This document shows positions 53,538 to 63,006 of a stretch of DNA of 64,000 bases, piece after piece (position 1 is the stretch's first letter; each line of letters begins with the position of its first letter). Position numbers and translations under genes: made by a program. Origin of the DNA: Ahaetulla prasina (Eukaryota; Chordata; Lepidosauria; Squamata; Colubridae); NCBI RefSeq assembly GCF_028640845.1, contig NC_080539.1:371363733-371427732 (forward strand), in the 5' to 3' direction. The notes under the pieces are model-generated. The model ran no database searches. It saw nothing but the letters and a program-made list of their open reading frames with translations, and was not told the DNA's origin.

Positions 53538-54272
53538 CAGGGGTCCCCAACCTTTCGGACCTCAGGGACCACTAAATTCATAATTTTAAATCCCGTGGAC
53601 CGCTAATATGATCTGCCTAAAGACCGGCTGGATGGGCGTGGCCAATTTGATGTCACTCACGCCGAGGGGTGCCTCGCCAGCCTTTACTCGCCCCTCCTCT
53701 CCCAGCTACTCTTTGCCTGCCCGCTTGGGCTCTTTAGGGTCCCAACAGGAAGCCGTTGTTGGAGCTCAGCAGCCACCACGAGAAAGAGTTGGCAAAACAG
53801 CTCAGTTCAAATTGGATCTGACCAAGAAGGAGGCTCAGCAGAAGCACCTCACTGAGGACTAGGAGCATAGGCTTTCCAAGCAAAGGGAAGACCTGCGGGA
53901 GTGCAAGGCCAGGTAGTGGTGCCTTGAGGCTCAGCGGGCTGAGATGGTCAGTCAGTTCCAGGCCATGAGGCAGTCCCACTGGAACGAGGCCCTCCGGCTC
54001 TTTGCCACCAGCAGCTCTTCCCTCCAGCCTTCGCCCAAAGCCCCACACCAGGAGGCTGAAGCAGACCCCAAGTCGGAATTTTGCCCCCCTCCGACCCGCA
54101 CAAAAAGACCCCAAAGGAGGAGATTCTCTGCAGCAACACAAACGTTCATTGCACGCATCCAACCCAGGAGGCGTAGTTTGAGGACCCCTGATTTAGTGCA
54201 ATATAAAAAATGCAAATAATTTTTCTGGGGACCAGCAAAATTTTCTCGCGGACCACCAGTTGGTGACCGCTG
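53538..54272 (+). mobile_element. hAT-type element carrying a captured coding-like segment
   Basis: The ends are CAGGGGTCCCCAACCTTTCG and AGTTGGTGACCGCTG; the flanks TTCTAGTT and GACTAGTT match at 6 of 8. About 53745-54175 reads like a protein: TKKEAQQKHLTED, a stop, then EHRLSKQREDLRECKAR, and AEMVSQFQAMRQSHWNEALR followed by LFATSSSSLQPSPKAP. Charge pattern suggests a coiled coil followed by a Ser/Pro linker. The same segment, including the same stop, is in 59169-59889, and its start in 51913-52156. Confidence 0.83.
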
Positions 54273-54308
54273 GACTAGTTCGACCCCCTGCTCAAACAGG
54301 GAGACCCG

Positions 54309-54545
54309 ACACAAGTGATGGTTAACCTTTAGGGTACTGAGGGCCCAACGCGCCTTCCTGTGCAAATGCATTTGCATGTGTCCTTAGCCCCAAAATGCAA
54401 TGTGAGCGCCTCCACCCACATGCATTCGCGTATCCCCCCCGAATGTGCCCCCAGCATGCATGGCAGAGAACCGAAGACCAGATGTCCAGTGGGAGGTGCG
54501 CGGGTGTGCACGGTGTAGCCGGGCTGGCCCTTACGCCATTACAGA
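54309..54545. mobile_element. hAT-type element inside CR1
   Basis: The ends are CAAGTGATGGTTAACCTTTA and CTTACGCCATTAC, like 3620-4351; interior is GC/CpG-rich with GTGCGCGGGTGTGC. Confidence 0.68.
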
Positions 54546-54732
54546 CAAATGGTCGTCCGGTCTTTTCTTAATAACCTCTAGCGATGGGGAACCTACAAAT
54601 TCTGGTGGCAAGTCGTTCCAATGGTTAATTGCCCCCGTCTGCCCAACACACACACACACACAAAAAAGCCAGAGGGAGATCCTGGAAGAAGAATTTCCAA
54701 AGAAACAGAGAGATCAGGGAAGCTAGTCCCTT

Positions 54733-54980
54733 TTCACAGTCAGCCGCAGCTTCTGGCTCAGCGGACTTCCTGATCTCCGGACCTTTCGACGCGAGCTGAA
54801 AACGTTTTTATTCCATCATGCAGGACTGGCCTAACGGTTTTTAATTTGGGGCTTTTATTGGATTTTATTGTTTTTAGCCAAATTCGAATATTTGTCTTTT
54901 AATTTGTTTTTAATTTTTGTATTTCGTTGTTTTTATTCTGGCTGTAAACCGCCCTTCTCAGGGCGGTATAGAAATTAAAT
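54733..54980 (+). mobile_element. L2-clade LINE 3' tail
   Basis: GACCTTTCGACGCGAGCTGA (end of ORF2, FRRELKT-type), 3' UTR and AACCGCCCTTCTCAGGGCGG-TATA. Confidence 0.85.
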
Positions 54981-55003
54981 AAACCTAAACCTAACCCTAA
55001 CCT
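54981..55003. repeat. Short telomere-like repeat at an L2 tail
   Basis: AAACCTAAACCTAACCCTAA-CC follows the L2 terminus in place of its usual AAAT repeats. It contains near-perfect CCTAAA/CCCTAA units. Confidence 0.75.
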
Positions 55004-55092
55004 TTTTGAGTTTTGCCAGCACTGGTTTTCATAAGATAAACCCCTACCTCACCAAACCCACTTTTCATGAAGTTGGCTGGATGCAGAGACTA

Positions 55093-55185
55093 CAATAGTC
55101 CTCGACTTACGACCACAACGGAGACCAGAATCTCCATCGCTAATTGATGTGGTCATTAAGCGAGTTGGCAAGGGACTGTGCCCAA
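55093..55185. mobile_element. T1 fragment
   Basis: CAATAGTCCTCGACTTACGA followed by CATTAAGCGAGTTGGCAAGG. Confidence 0.75.
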
Positions 55186-55239
55186 TTTCATGAAGTTTTT
55201 TGGTTTTTTTTTTGCTGTGCTCATGATGTGAACCCGGCT

Positions 55240-55823
55240 TTCCAGACACACAGCTCTGGAAAGTTGGTCTGTTGCCAAGATTGTGGTGTTTTTTTTATAC
55301 ACACACACCTGTGGGAAACTGGACCGTTGCAAAGATTGTGGTTGTTTTTGTATGCGCACACACACACACACTCACACATACACAAGTGCGTTCGTGGGAA
55401 GTTGATCTGTTGTAAAGATTGTGGATTTTTTTATGCACACTTACACACATTCTTTGGAAATTAGCTGTATGCAAAGAGGGATGGATAAAGAGACACGCAT
55501 ACACACAGCTCTGGGAAATTGGTCTGTTGCGAAGATTGTGGTGGTTTTTACACACACACACACACACACGTTCCTGAGAAGCTGATCCATTGCAAAGATT
55601 GTGTTGGCTTTTATACACAAACACACGCACGCACACACCTGTTCTGTGAGAAGCTGGTCCTTTTCAAAGATTGTGGGATTTTTTTAAATGCATACTTACA
55701 GGCATTCCTTGGAAACAAGTTGTATGCAAAGAGAGAGGGATAAATAGACACACAAACACACACACACACAACTCAGGGAAGTTGGTCTGTTGCAAAGATT
55801 GTGGTAGCTTTTACACACACATG

Positions 55824-55856
<33 letters not shown>

Positions 55857-55885
55857 GACAATGGCCATCTGCAAAGAGGAATAGA
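55240..55885. repeat. CA-rich minisatellite next to PTPRS exon 3
   Basis: At least six units of about 60-130 bp, each with GGGAAGTTGGTCTGTTGCAA, AGATTGTGG, a T run and (CA)n. A larger period (about 240 bp) is marked by TTAGCTGTATGCAAAGAGGG (55463) and AAGTTGTATGCAAAGAGAGA (55717). Confidence 0.92.
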
Positions 55886-55956
55886 TGGATCTTCTCTTTA
55901 ATTAATTGAATGGAATTAATTTCTTTCCTCTCTCTCTCTCTCTCTGTCTGATCCAG

Positions 55957-56098
55957 ACCATTGAATTCGACGAAGGTGCTGGAGCGGTCTTGAGGATACA
56001 ACCCCTCCGGACGCCCCGAGATGAAAACATTTACGAATGTGTTGCCCAGAATTCGGTGGCGGAGATCACGGTCAACGCCAAACTGACCGTTCTGAGAG
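55957..56098 (+). CDS. PTPRS: PTPRS exon, second half of Ig domain 1 (residues 77-123)
   Basis: The acceptor is a TC-rich run ending in GATCCAG at 55956. The exon encodes 47 residues plus one base, beginning [15 protein letters not shown] and including [16 protein letters not shown], which supplies the second Ig cysteine (residue 104) paired with Cys51, and ending [11 protein letters not shown]. The donor is AGAG|GTAAAT (phase 1). TIEFDE and the [11 protein letters not shown] segment point to PTPRS; LAR and delta have VIEFDD. One difference from the mammalian protein as I recall it is NSVAEI where Gly is usual. The exon is squeezed between a CA/TC-rich minisatellite and a TAA array starting four bases after the donor GT. 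The next exon (Ig2) is not in the window. Confidence 0.95.
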
Positions 56099-56101
56099 GT
56101 A

Positions 56102-56102
<1 letters not shown>

Positions 56103-56173
<71 letters not shown>
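56103..56173. repeat. (TAA)n microsatellite just after a PTPRS donor site
   Basis: About 23 AAT/TAA units beginning 3 bases after the donor GT (56099-56100). Confidence 0.97.
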
Positions 56174-56634
56174 TTGAATGGGATAAGTCTTGAATGTGTC
56201 TGGCAGTTGGCCTTTGGAGGTTGAAGACTTTGCTTCTGAATCTGAGATTCCTTCAAAATGCCAATTATCCGACTCCGTGGAGCTGTAGCATAATCAGGAT
56301 TGGTGTGAAGAGGTCCTCTTGGTGTCCACGGAAAACTAGCTGTGGTTTACATCAGAGTAAATATTTATATGTTTGCAGCTCAGAATGGGGTGTAGTAGGT
56401 CTGTATTTTTTTGATGTAGTTTTATCTGTAGTTGGAAGCCACATTGAAAGTTATAATTGGCCATTATGATCCGCTCCTCCCCTTTTCTTTCCCAAGGGGG
56501 AAGATAGAACGGTAAATTTGCACAGATGGATTTTATACCAAATTGCTACCATCAGACACTAACCCAAGACATCACAAGGGATGTTTGCATTTACTGCCTT
56601 GTTTCTCCAGCTTGGCCATTTTAAGATATCCCAA
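56174..56634. other. Apparently single-copy intronic DNA
   Basis: No repeat or exon recognised. Confidence 0.35.
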
Positions 56635-57030
56635 AGTTGGAAGGGATTTGAAAGTCATAAAATCATAGACTCCTAAGGTTGGATGGGACCTTGGAGTGGA
56701 GGTCATAGAACCATAGATCTCTAGAGTTGGAAGGGACCTTGGAGGTCAGATAATAATAGACTCCTGTGGATGGAAGGGACTTTGGAGGTCAGCTAAACAT
56801 AGATTCCTAGGGTTGGAAGGGACCTTGGAGATCATAGAAACAGGGAGGTCATAGAAACAGAGACTCCTATGAATGGAAGGGACTTTGGAGGTCAGATAAT
56901 CATAGACTCCTATGGATGGAAGGGACCTTGGAGATCATAGATTTCTTGGGTTGGAAGGGACCTTGGAGGTCAGATAATCATAGATTTCTAAGGTTGGAAG
57001 GGACTTTGGAAGTGATAGGATCATAGACTC
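56635..57030. repeat. Minisatellite made of the CR1 3'-terminal motif
   Basis: About nine units of roughly 40-45 bp: TTGGAAGGGACCTTGGAGGT plus CAGATAATCATAGACTCCTA. The unit is the last part of CR1, which normally occurs once. Confidence 0.9.
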
Positions 57031-57282
57031 GACTTAATAACCAGCCATGAACACCCCAATCAACAACTAAAAAGCCACACACAACAAGGCACCACATAAA
57101 TACTAGGCATAGAACCGCCCAAAGCACACATTTTGGAGAGAGTAAGAAATTTCCCAAGGATGGGCTCCAGCATGAATCCGAAAACTTAGAAGATTGAACC
57201 TCTGATCCGGGGGACTGACTTAGGCTAGATCTTGCAAATCACACGTCCTCATTATAATTGTGATGGAGAAGGTCATCTAGCC
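57031..57282. other. Apparently single-copy intronic DNA
   Basis: Nothing recognised. Confidence 0.3.
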
Positions 57283-57613
57283 CAGGAGTCTCCAACCTTG
57301 GCCACTTTAAGACTTGTGGAATTCTGGGAGTTGGAGTCCACAAGTCTTAAAGTAGCCAAGGTTGCAAGTTGGCTGAGGAATTCTGGGAGTTGAAGTCCAC
57401 AAGTCTTAAAAGTGGCCAAGGTTGGAAGCTGGCTGAGGAATTCTGGGAGTTGGAGTCCACAAGTCTTAAAGTAGCCAAGGTTGGAAGCTGGCTGAGGAAT
57501 TCTGGGAGTTGGAGTCCACAAGTCTTAAAGTGGCCAAGGTTGCAAGCTGGCTGGGGAATTCTGGGAGTTGAAGTCCACAAGTCTTAAAGTGGCCAAGGTT
57601 GGAGACCCCTGAT
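57283..57613. repeat. Tandem expansion of a palindromic hAT arm
   Basis: Starts AGGAGTCTCCAACCTTGGCC and ends GGTTGGAGACCCCTGAT, as the 135-bp element does. The interior has five units of about 60 bp (GCTGGCTGAGGAATTCTGGG, AGTTGGAGTCCACAAGTCTT, AAAGTGGCCAAGGTTGGA). Confidence 0.93.
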
Positions 57614-58362
57614 CTAGCCCACTGTCTCTCTGTCAGACTCTTTCATTGCACTCAGAGTGGGTGAGGGTCACCAACCCACGGACCCTGTCTTTCCTGACCC
57701 TCCCTCCTTGTCCCCTTTCTACTGGCTCCCTCCTCCTCCTCTTCCTCCGCCCCCCATGATTTTTTGCGCTCCTTATACCAAGGCGTGTGATAAGGCAGGA
57801 TAGGTTTTGATCGTGCGACCACGCTGCTATCATGCCGTTTTCCGCTCTTTTCCGCGGACGCCCCTGCTTTATGCACACACACACACACAAAAAAAACGAG
57901 CGTGCGTGTCGATACCTTCCCACTTGTGCCCAGACGATGCAATCAGGCTATGTAAAGAGCTGTGGAAGGATTGCAATCTGGGCTTCGAAGCATCATCGCT
58001 CTGGCACGTTGCCTCTGCGTCTCCAACCACCTCCCACACCTGATGTTCCAGCGCACGGGGGCTTCCTGGTTCCCCGAGTTCAGTTCACATTCCAGGTGGC
58101 AGAAGGAGGAGAAGCACTGCATAAAGAGAGGAGGATGGAGGGGGGGGGTTTGACAAAAATCTAGTTTTTCTCCTGAGATCGCTGGTTTCTTTCGCCCATG
58201 CTTCATCGTTACTATTTTATAAATAATTCAAAGTGGCAAACGTATCGAATACGCCTTCCTCTTCTGATTTTCCACACCATGACGACAACCCTGTGAGGTG
58301 GGTTGAACTGAGAGAGAATGCTGGTCCAAAGTCTGACCTTCGTGGCAAAGGTGGCGCTAGAT
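57614..58362. other. Mostly single-copy intronic DNA
   Basis: Includes short CA run at 57878-57890; overlapping frames show no domains. Confidence 0.35.
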
Positions 58363-58483
58363 CAGGGGTCTCCAACCTTGGCAACTTTAAGACTTGTGGA
58401 CTTCAACTCCCAGCTTTGCTGGCTGAGGAACTCTGGGAGTTGAAGTCCACAAGTCTTAAAGTTGCGAACGTTGGAGACCCCTG
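58363..58483. mobile_element. Palindromic hAT-type MITE
   Basis: 121 bp, ends CAGGGGTCTCCAACC and GTTGGAGACCCCTG. The flanks CGCTAGAT and GACTAGAA match at 5 of 8. The centre is GCTTTGCTGGCTGAGG. Confidence 0.88.
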
Positions 58484-58560
58484 GACTAGAACTCACCGTC
58501 TCCAGGTGACTGGCCCGAAGTCGCCCAACTGGCTTTCATGCCTAAGGCAAGACTGGAAGA
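58484..58560 (-). mobile_element. Sauria-type SINE fragment
   Basis: CCAGGTGACTGGCCCGAAGT and CTGGCTTTCATGCCTAAGGC, as at 16.1-16.6 kb. Confidence 0.6.
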
Positions 58561-58672
58561 CGTTGATTAAACAAAAAGTTGTAGATCAAGGACTACCTTT
58601 AACAGAATCTGGCAAGTCTGAATGTGAGCCCCGCCCCCCACTTTCTCCCTCTCCTTATGAGAACCTCTAAGT

Positions 58673-58936
58673 TAGGGGTCCGCAAGCTGTGGGCCACGGC
58701 ACACTACCGGGACGTGGCTAATCGCCACTGGGCCACCAGAGGGTACAAGCACGTTTGCGCGCAGGCCTGGCACCGTTCGTGCAAGCGTTGCTGCAACCAT
58801 CTCAGACAGCCTGGCCCACTCGCATGAGCGTCATCACAACCACTCACAGCCCCACTCACACGAGCCTTGTCGCAGGTGGTTGCAGCCCCATTTATGCAAG
58901 CCCAACTCACACAAGCATTGTTGTGGGCCTTTGCGT

Positions 58937-58976
<40 letters not shown>

Positions 58977-59160
58977 CTTCTCGTGGGCCCATTTGTGCAA
59001 GAATCTCATGGCGGGCCCCCTTGTGCGAGTGTCGCCACAAACGTCACGTGTGTGTGCACGCCTGCACTCACACGCGCCTGCCCCACCTCCCCTCAAAATT
59101 ATCTTCTCTTTCCTCCCTCCCCACTTTGGGCTGCCAACCCGTAAAGGTTGTGGAACTCTG
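58673..59160. mobile_element. hAT-type element adjacent to another hAT element
   Basis: The ends are TAGGGGTCCGCAAGCTGTGG and AAAGGTTGTGGAACTCTG. The 8-bp flanks CTCTAAGT (58665-58672) and CTCTAAAT (59161-59168) differ by one base. The interior is (CA)n and GTGCAAG/CACAAG repeats. Confidence 0.8.
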
Positions 59161-59168
59161 CTCTAAAT

Positions 59169-59889
59169 CAGGAGGTCACCGACCTTTTGGCCCTCAGGGA
59201 CCACTAAGTTCATAATTTTAAATCCCGTGGACCGCTAATACGATCTGCCTAATGATCGGCTGGGTGGGCGTGGCTAGGTGGTCATGTGACTGGGTGGGTG
59301 TGGCCAACTCCTCGCCTCCCCACCCGGGCTCCTTAGGGCCCCAACAGAAAGCAGTTGTTGGAGCTAAGCAGCCACCACGAGAAAGAGTTGGCAAAACAGC
59401 TCAGTTCAGATTGGATCTGGCCGAGAAGGAGGCTCAGCAGAAGCACCTCACAGAGGACTAGGAGCATAGGCTTTCCAAGCAGGGGAAAGACCTGCGGGAG
59501 TGCAAGGCCAGGTACCGGCGCCTGGAGGCTCAGTGGGCTGAGATGGTCAGCCAGTTCCTGGCCATGATGCAGTCCCACTGGAACGAGGCCCTCCGGCTCT
59601 TCGCCACCAGTGGCACTTCCCTCCAGCCTTCGCCCAAAGCCCCAAACCAAGAGGCTGAAGCAGACCCCAAGACGGAATTTCTGTCCCCCTCCAACCCGCA
59701 CAAAAGACCCCAAAGGGGGAAACTCTCTGCAGCAATACAAGCGTTCACTGCACATATCCATCCCAGGAGCCAGAGTTTGAGGACCCCTGATTTAGTGCAA
59801 TATTAAAAATGCAAATAATTTTTCTGTGGACCACCAAAATTTTCTCGCGGACCACCAGTGGTCCATGGACCACCAGTTGGTGACCGCTG
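59169..59889 (+). mobile_element. hAT-type element carrying a captured coding-like segment, perfect target duplication
   Basis: 721 bp, ends CAGGAGGTCACCGACCTTTT and CCAGTTGGTGACCGCTG, flanked by CTCTAAAT (59161-59168 and 59890-59897). Between 59350 and 59795 the + strand reads AEKEAQQKHLTED, a stop, EHRLSKQGKDLRECKARYRR, AEMVSQFLAMMQSHWNEALR, LFATSGTSLQPSPKAPNQEA. This is 85-90% similar by eye to 53745-54175. No transposase domain is recognised, and I cannot name the source gene. Confidence 0.9.
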
Positions 59890-59897
59890 CTCTAAAT

Positions 59898-60208
59898 CGT
59901 TTTCTCACGTTACAGCTCCGTCCCAGACTCGGGTGTCTATTATCTGCCTTTTTCCTCGGCTGTTCTTCTCCTTTCTCCCAGTGGCCCGTTCTTCCTCCGG
60001 TTGCTCAAAGTCCTTCCCTCTGCCCATTCCATCGAGAAACAACCCCACAAACAATTACTTCATGAGCTGTACGTAAAGTTAACAATCACGAAAAATAATA
60101 ATGAAACAGCCAGGCGCCATCACAAAAGCAATTGCAAGCCACCTCCAACCCAACAGGTGTGCTTCTCATGGACCCAAAGGCGCAGGGAAGCAGGTGTTTC
60201 CTAAACAG
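59898..60208. other. Apparently single-copy intronic DNA
   Basis: Nothing recognised except pyrimidine-rich stretches. Confidence 0.3.
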
Positions 60209-60237
60209 ACAGATATAATAATAATAATAATAATTTA
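60209..60237. repeat. (TAA)n at an L2 tail
   Basis: Short (ATA)n array abutting the L2 3' end. Confidence 0.9.
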
Positions 60238-60845
60238 ATTTTTATACCGCCCTTCTCCCGAAGGACTCAGGGCGGTGAACAGGCAGATAAAATAATACAA
60301 TATATTACAATAAAAACACTATTTAAAAAACTTATTCAATATGGCCTAAATTTAAAATACAATACAAAATATAAAATAAACCCCAATAAAATCCATGCTT
60401 AAAAACCCTATTTAAGCCAGTCCTGCTCGGAAGAATAGATATGTCTTCAGCTCGCGGCGAAAGGTCCGGAGGTCAGGAAGTTGTCGAAGTCCTGGGGGAA
60501 GCTCATTCCAGAGGGTAGGTGCCCCCACCGAGAAGGCTCTCCCCCTGGGGGTCGCCAGCCTACACTGTTTGGCTGACGGCACCCTGAGAAGACCCTCTCT
60601 ATGGGAGCGTACCAGCCGGTGGGAGGCATGTGGTAACAGAAGGCGGTCCCGAAGATATCCCGGTCCTATGCCATGGAGCGCTTTAAAGGTGGTAACCAGC
60701 ACCTTGAAGTGCACTCGGAAAACCACAGGTAGCCAGTGCAACCTGCGCAGGATCGGTGTTATATGGGAGCTACGAGTGGCTCCCTTTATCGAATGCGCGG
60801 CTGCATTCTGAACCAACTGAAGTCTCCGGGTGCACCTCAAGGGTC
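60238..60845 (-). pseudogene. L2-clade LINE ORF2 C-terminus and 3' end
   Basis: A minus frame of 142 codons (60412-60840): RRLQLVQNAAAHSIKGATRS, LRRLHWLPVVFRVHFKVLVT, WNELPPGLRQLPDLRTFRRE, ending FFRAGLA. The 5' part is cut at 60845. No stops, so relatively young. Confidence 0.9.
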
Positions 60846-61599
60846 ATATCGAATCATATCGATGCGGAAGAAGAGACGGAGTTGAAAAGAGAGGAGGGGA
60901 AGGGGGGTGTCTCCTGATAACCATGCTTTAACAAGCCCTGGATCGGCACGCAAGCCAGATGGCACGCCTAGTTTATCCGCAGAGGGATCCCGGCGAGTGT
61001 GCAAGGCCCGCTCGTTGCCGCTCCGTTAGCGTTGGCAAACAGGCGAGTGTCAGCCAAGCGGGGACCGCTTGACAAGAGGACGCTGCCCCAGCCAGCTGCT
61101 ACACACTCATTATGCGGCGACGCCGTGCTATCGCGCACAGTTTCTCCCCGACACCCATGCTGGGCTCGGAAGGCCTCATTAAGCGGCATGTTAATTGCTG
61201 GGGCTTCCTGGTTAGCAAATGAGGTTGCCGCTCACCCGGGGCACGGTGGGACCGAAGAGGAGTCGGATCCCGCTGGCCCGTTGCCAAGACTGAAGGATTC
61301 ACACGACAGGAGGTGGCATTCAAATCCTCTCCGACTGCCGACGGTTTGGCATTCAGAGAGCTGGGAACAAGCAGTGTGGCACGGAGGCGTGTGGGGACAG
61401 CAAGAGGGGTTGCCGCAGCGAAGGCAACGGAGAGTAAATGGCAGCCGGTCCCCGCCCTGGTTATATCCCCTGTGCCTGTTGGCACGTGAGTTTCCAACAC
61501 TCCAGAGCTTCTGGCATAGATCTGGAAGTCATCGGGCCAAGGAAAGCAGTCACGTTACCTCTTGAGTGCATTACAAACCTTCAATGTGCAACTGTAACA
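60846..61599. other. GC-richer single-copy intronic segment
   Basis: 61000-61500 is CpG-containing, repeat-poor and has motifs CATTAAGCGGCATGTTAATT and GGTTAGCAAATGAGGTTGCC. The overlapping frames on both strands lack domains and splice logic. It is a candidate conserved non-coding element on appearance only. Confidence 0.4.
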
Positions 61600-62645
61600 T
61601 AACATAACATAATAACAGAGTTGGAAGGGACCTTGGAGGTCTTCTAGTCCAACCCCCTGCCCAGGCAGGAAACTCTATATCATTTCAGACAAATGGCTAT
61701 CTAACATTTTCTTAAAAATTTCCAGTGTTGGAGCATTCACAACTTCTGCAGGCAAGTTGTTCCACTGGTTAATTGCTCTAACTGTCAGGAAATGTCTCCT
61801 TAGTTCTAGGTTGCTTCTCTCCTTGATTAGTTTCCACCCATTGCTTCTTGTTCTACCCTCAGGTGCTTTGGAGAATAGTTTGACTCCCTCTTCTTTGGGG
61901 CAACACCTGAGATATTGGAAGGCTGCTATCGTGTCTCCCCTAGTCCTTCTTTTCATTAAACTAGACATACCCAGTTCCTGCAACCGATCTTCGTATGTTT
62001 TAGCCTCCAGTCCCCTAATCATCTTTGTTGCTCTTCTCTGCACTCTTTCTAGAGTCTCAACATCTTTTTTTACATCGTGGCGACCAAAACTGAATGCAAT
62101 ATTCCAAGTGTGGCCTTACCAAGGCATTATAAAGTGGTATTAACACTTCACGTGATCTTGATTCTATCTTTCTGTTTATGCAGCCCAGAACTGTGTTGGC
62201 TTTTTTGGCAGCTGCTGCATACGGCTGGCTCACATCTAAATGGTTGTCCACTAGAACTCCAAGATCCCTCTCACAGTTACTACTATTGAGCAAGGTACCA
62301 CATATATGGTACCTGTGCATTTATTTTTTTTTGCCTAAATGTAGGACCTTACTTTTTCACTGTTGAATTTCATTTTGTTAGATAGCGCCCAATGTTCAAG
62401 TCTGTCAAGATCTTTCTGTAACTTGAGCCTATCTTCTGGAGTGTTGGCTATTCCTGCCAGCTTGGTGTCATCTGCAAATTTGATGAGTTCCCCATCTATC
62501 CCCTCGTCCAAGTCATTGATGAAGATGTTGAAGAGTACTGGGCCTAAAACAGAGCCTTGGGGTACTCCACTGCATACTTCCCTCCATGTGGATGTAGTTC
62601 CATTGAGGACTGTAATGGAAGCCTGCCCATTACGGTCGTAAGTCC
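61600..62645 (-). pseudogene. CR1 LINE 3' third of ORF2 (reverse transcriptase)
   Basis: Read on minus from 62640: [38 protein letters not shown] (catalytic FADD), [13 protein letters not shown], then NCERDLGVLVDNHLDVSQPY, LGCINRKIESRSREVLIPLY, GLEAKTYEDRLQELGMSSLM, GDTIAAFQYLRCCPKEEGVK, and INQWNNLPAEVVNAPTLEIF. This includes RT palm motif C, the thumb and the CR1 C-terminus. It ends with the GGGACCTTGGAGGTCTTCTA terminus and (ATAAC)n. Frames shift near 62050 and 62320. Its 5' end at 62645 adjoins a T1 scrap. Confidence 0.93.
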
Positions 62646-62677
62646 TAATGGTTGTTATAGTTTTTATTAGTTTATAA

Positions 62678-62998
62678 CATGGGTGTCAAACTTGATTTCA
62701 TTCAGGATTGTGTTTGACCTCGGGGGCCCGGGATGGGCAGGACTAGGGTGGGCGTGACCAGCTCAACGTCACTGGTGTCGGGGGGGGGCTGTGGCGGCCC
62801 GAGCGCTCTGTTCGGGAAAACGGGCTCCTTAGCGCTGTTTTCGGCTCCCACGGCCCCCTGCAACCCTCTGCCAGTAAAAGCGGAGCTCCATTTTTACTGG
62901 CAGAAGCATCGTGGGCCAGTCCTTCGCTGTTTCCAGGGCCTGATCTAAGTCCCCCGCAGGACAGATTGGGCCCCTGGGCCTTGAGTTTGACACCCTTG
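62678..62998. mobile_element. 321-bp hAT-type element with perfect target duplication
   Basis: The ends are CATGGGTGTCAAACTTG and GAGTTTGACACCCTTG; the 8-bp duplication GTTTATAA is at 62670-62677 and 62999-63006. The interior has GGGCCCGGGATGGGC and GTTTTCGGCTCCCACG. Confidence 0.93.
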
Positions 62999-63006
62999 GT
63001 TTATAA

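Larger units (their letters stand above)
53493..54632 (-). mobile_element. CR1 3' fragment split by two hAT elements
   Basis: Three pieces: 53493-53537 (AGAGTTGGAAGGGGTCTTAA), 54273-54308 (CGACCCCCTGCTCAAACAGG), and 54546-54632 (AGACAAATGGTCGTCCGG, GGCAAGTCGTTCCAATGGTT). Confidence 0.78.
53484..55956 (+). other. PTPRS: PTPRS intron B (splits Ig domain 1)
   Basis: This 2.47-kb phase-0 intron is bounded by GTAAGA and ATCCAG. It contains a CR1 fragment split by two hAT elements, an L2 tail, a T1 fragment and a CA-rich minisatellite. Confidence 0.9.

Noticed and set aside
61099..61565. Overlapping frames of 133-188 codons on both strands
   Set aside because: CpG-containing DNA opens frames on both strands at once; no domain or exon structure supports either.
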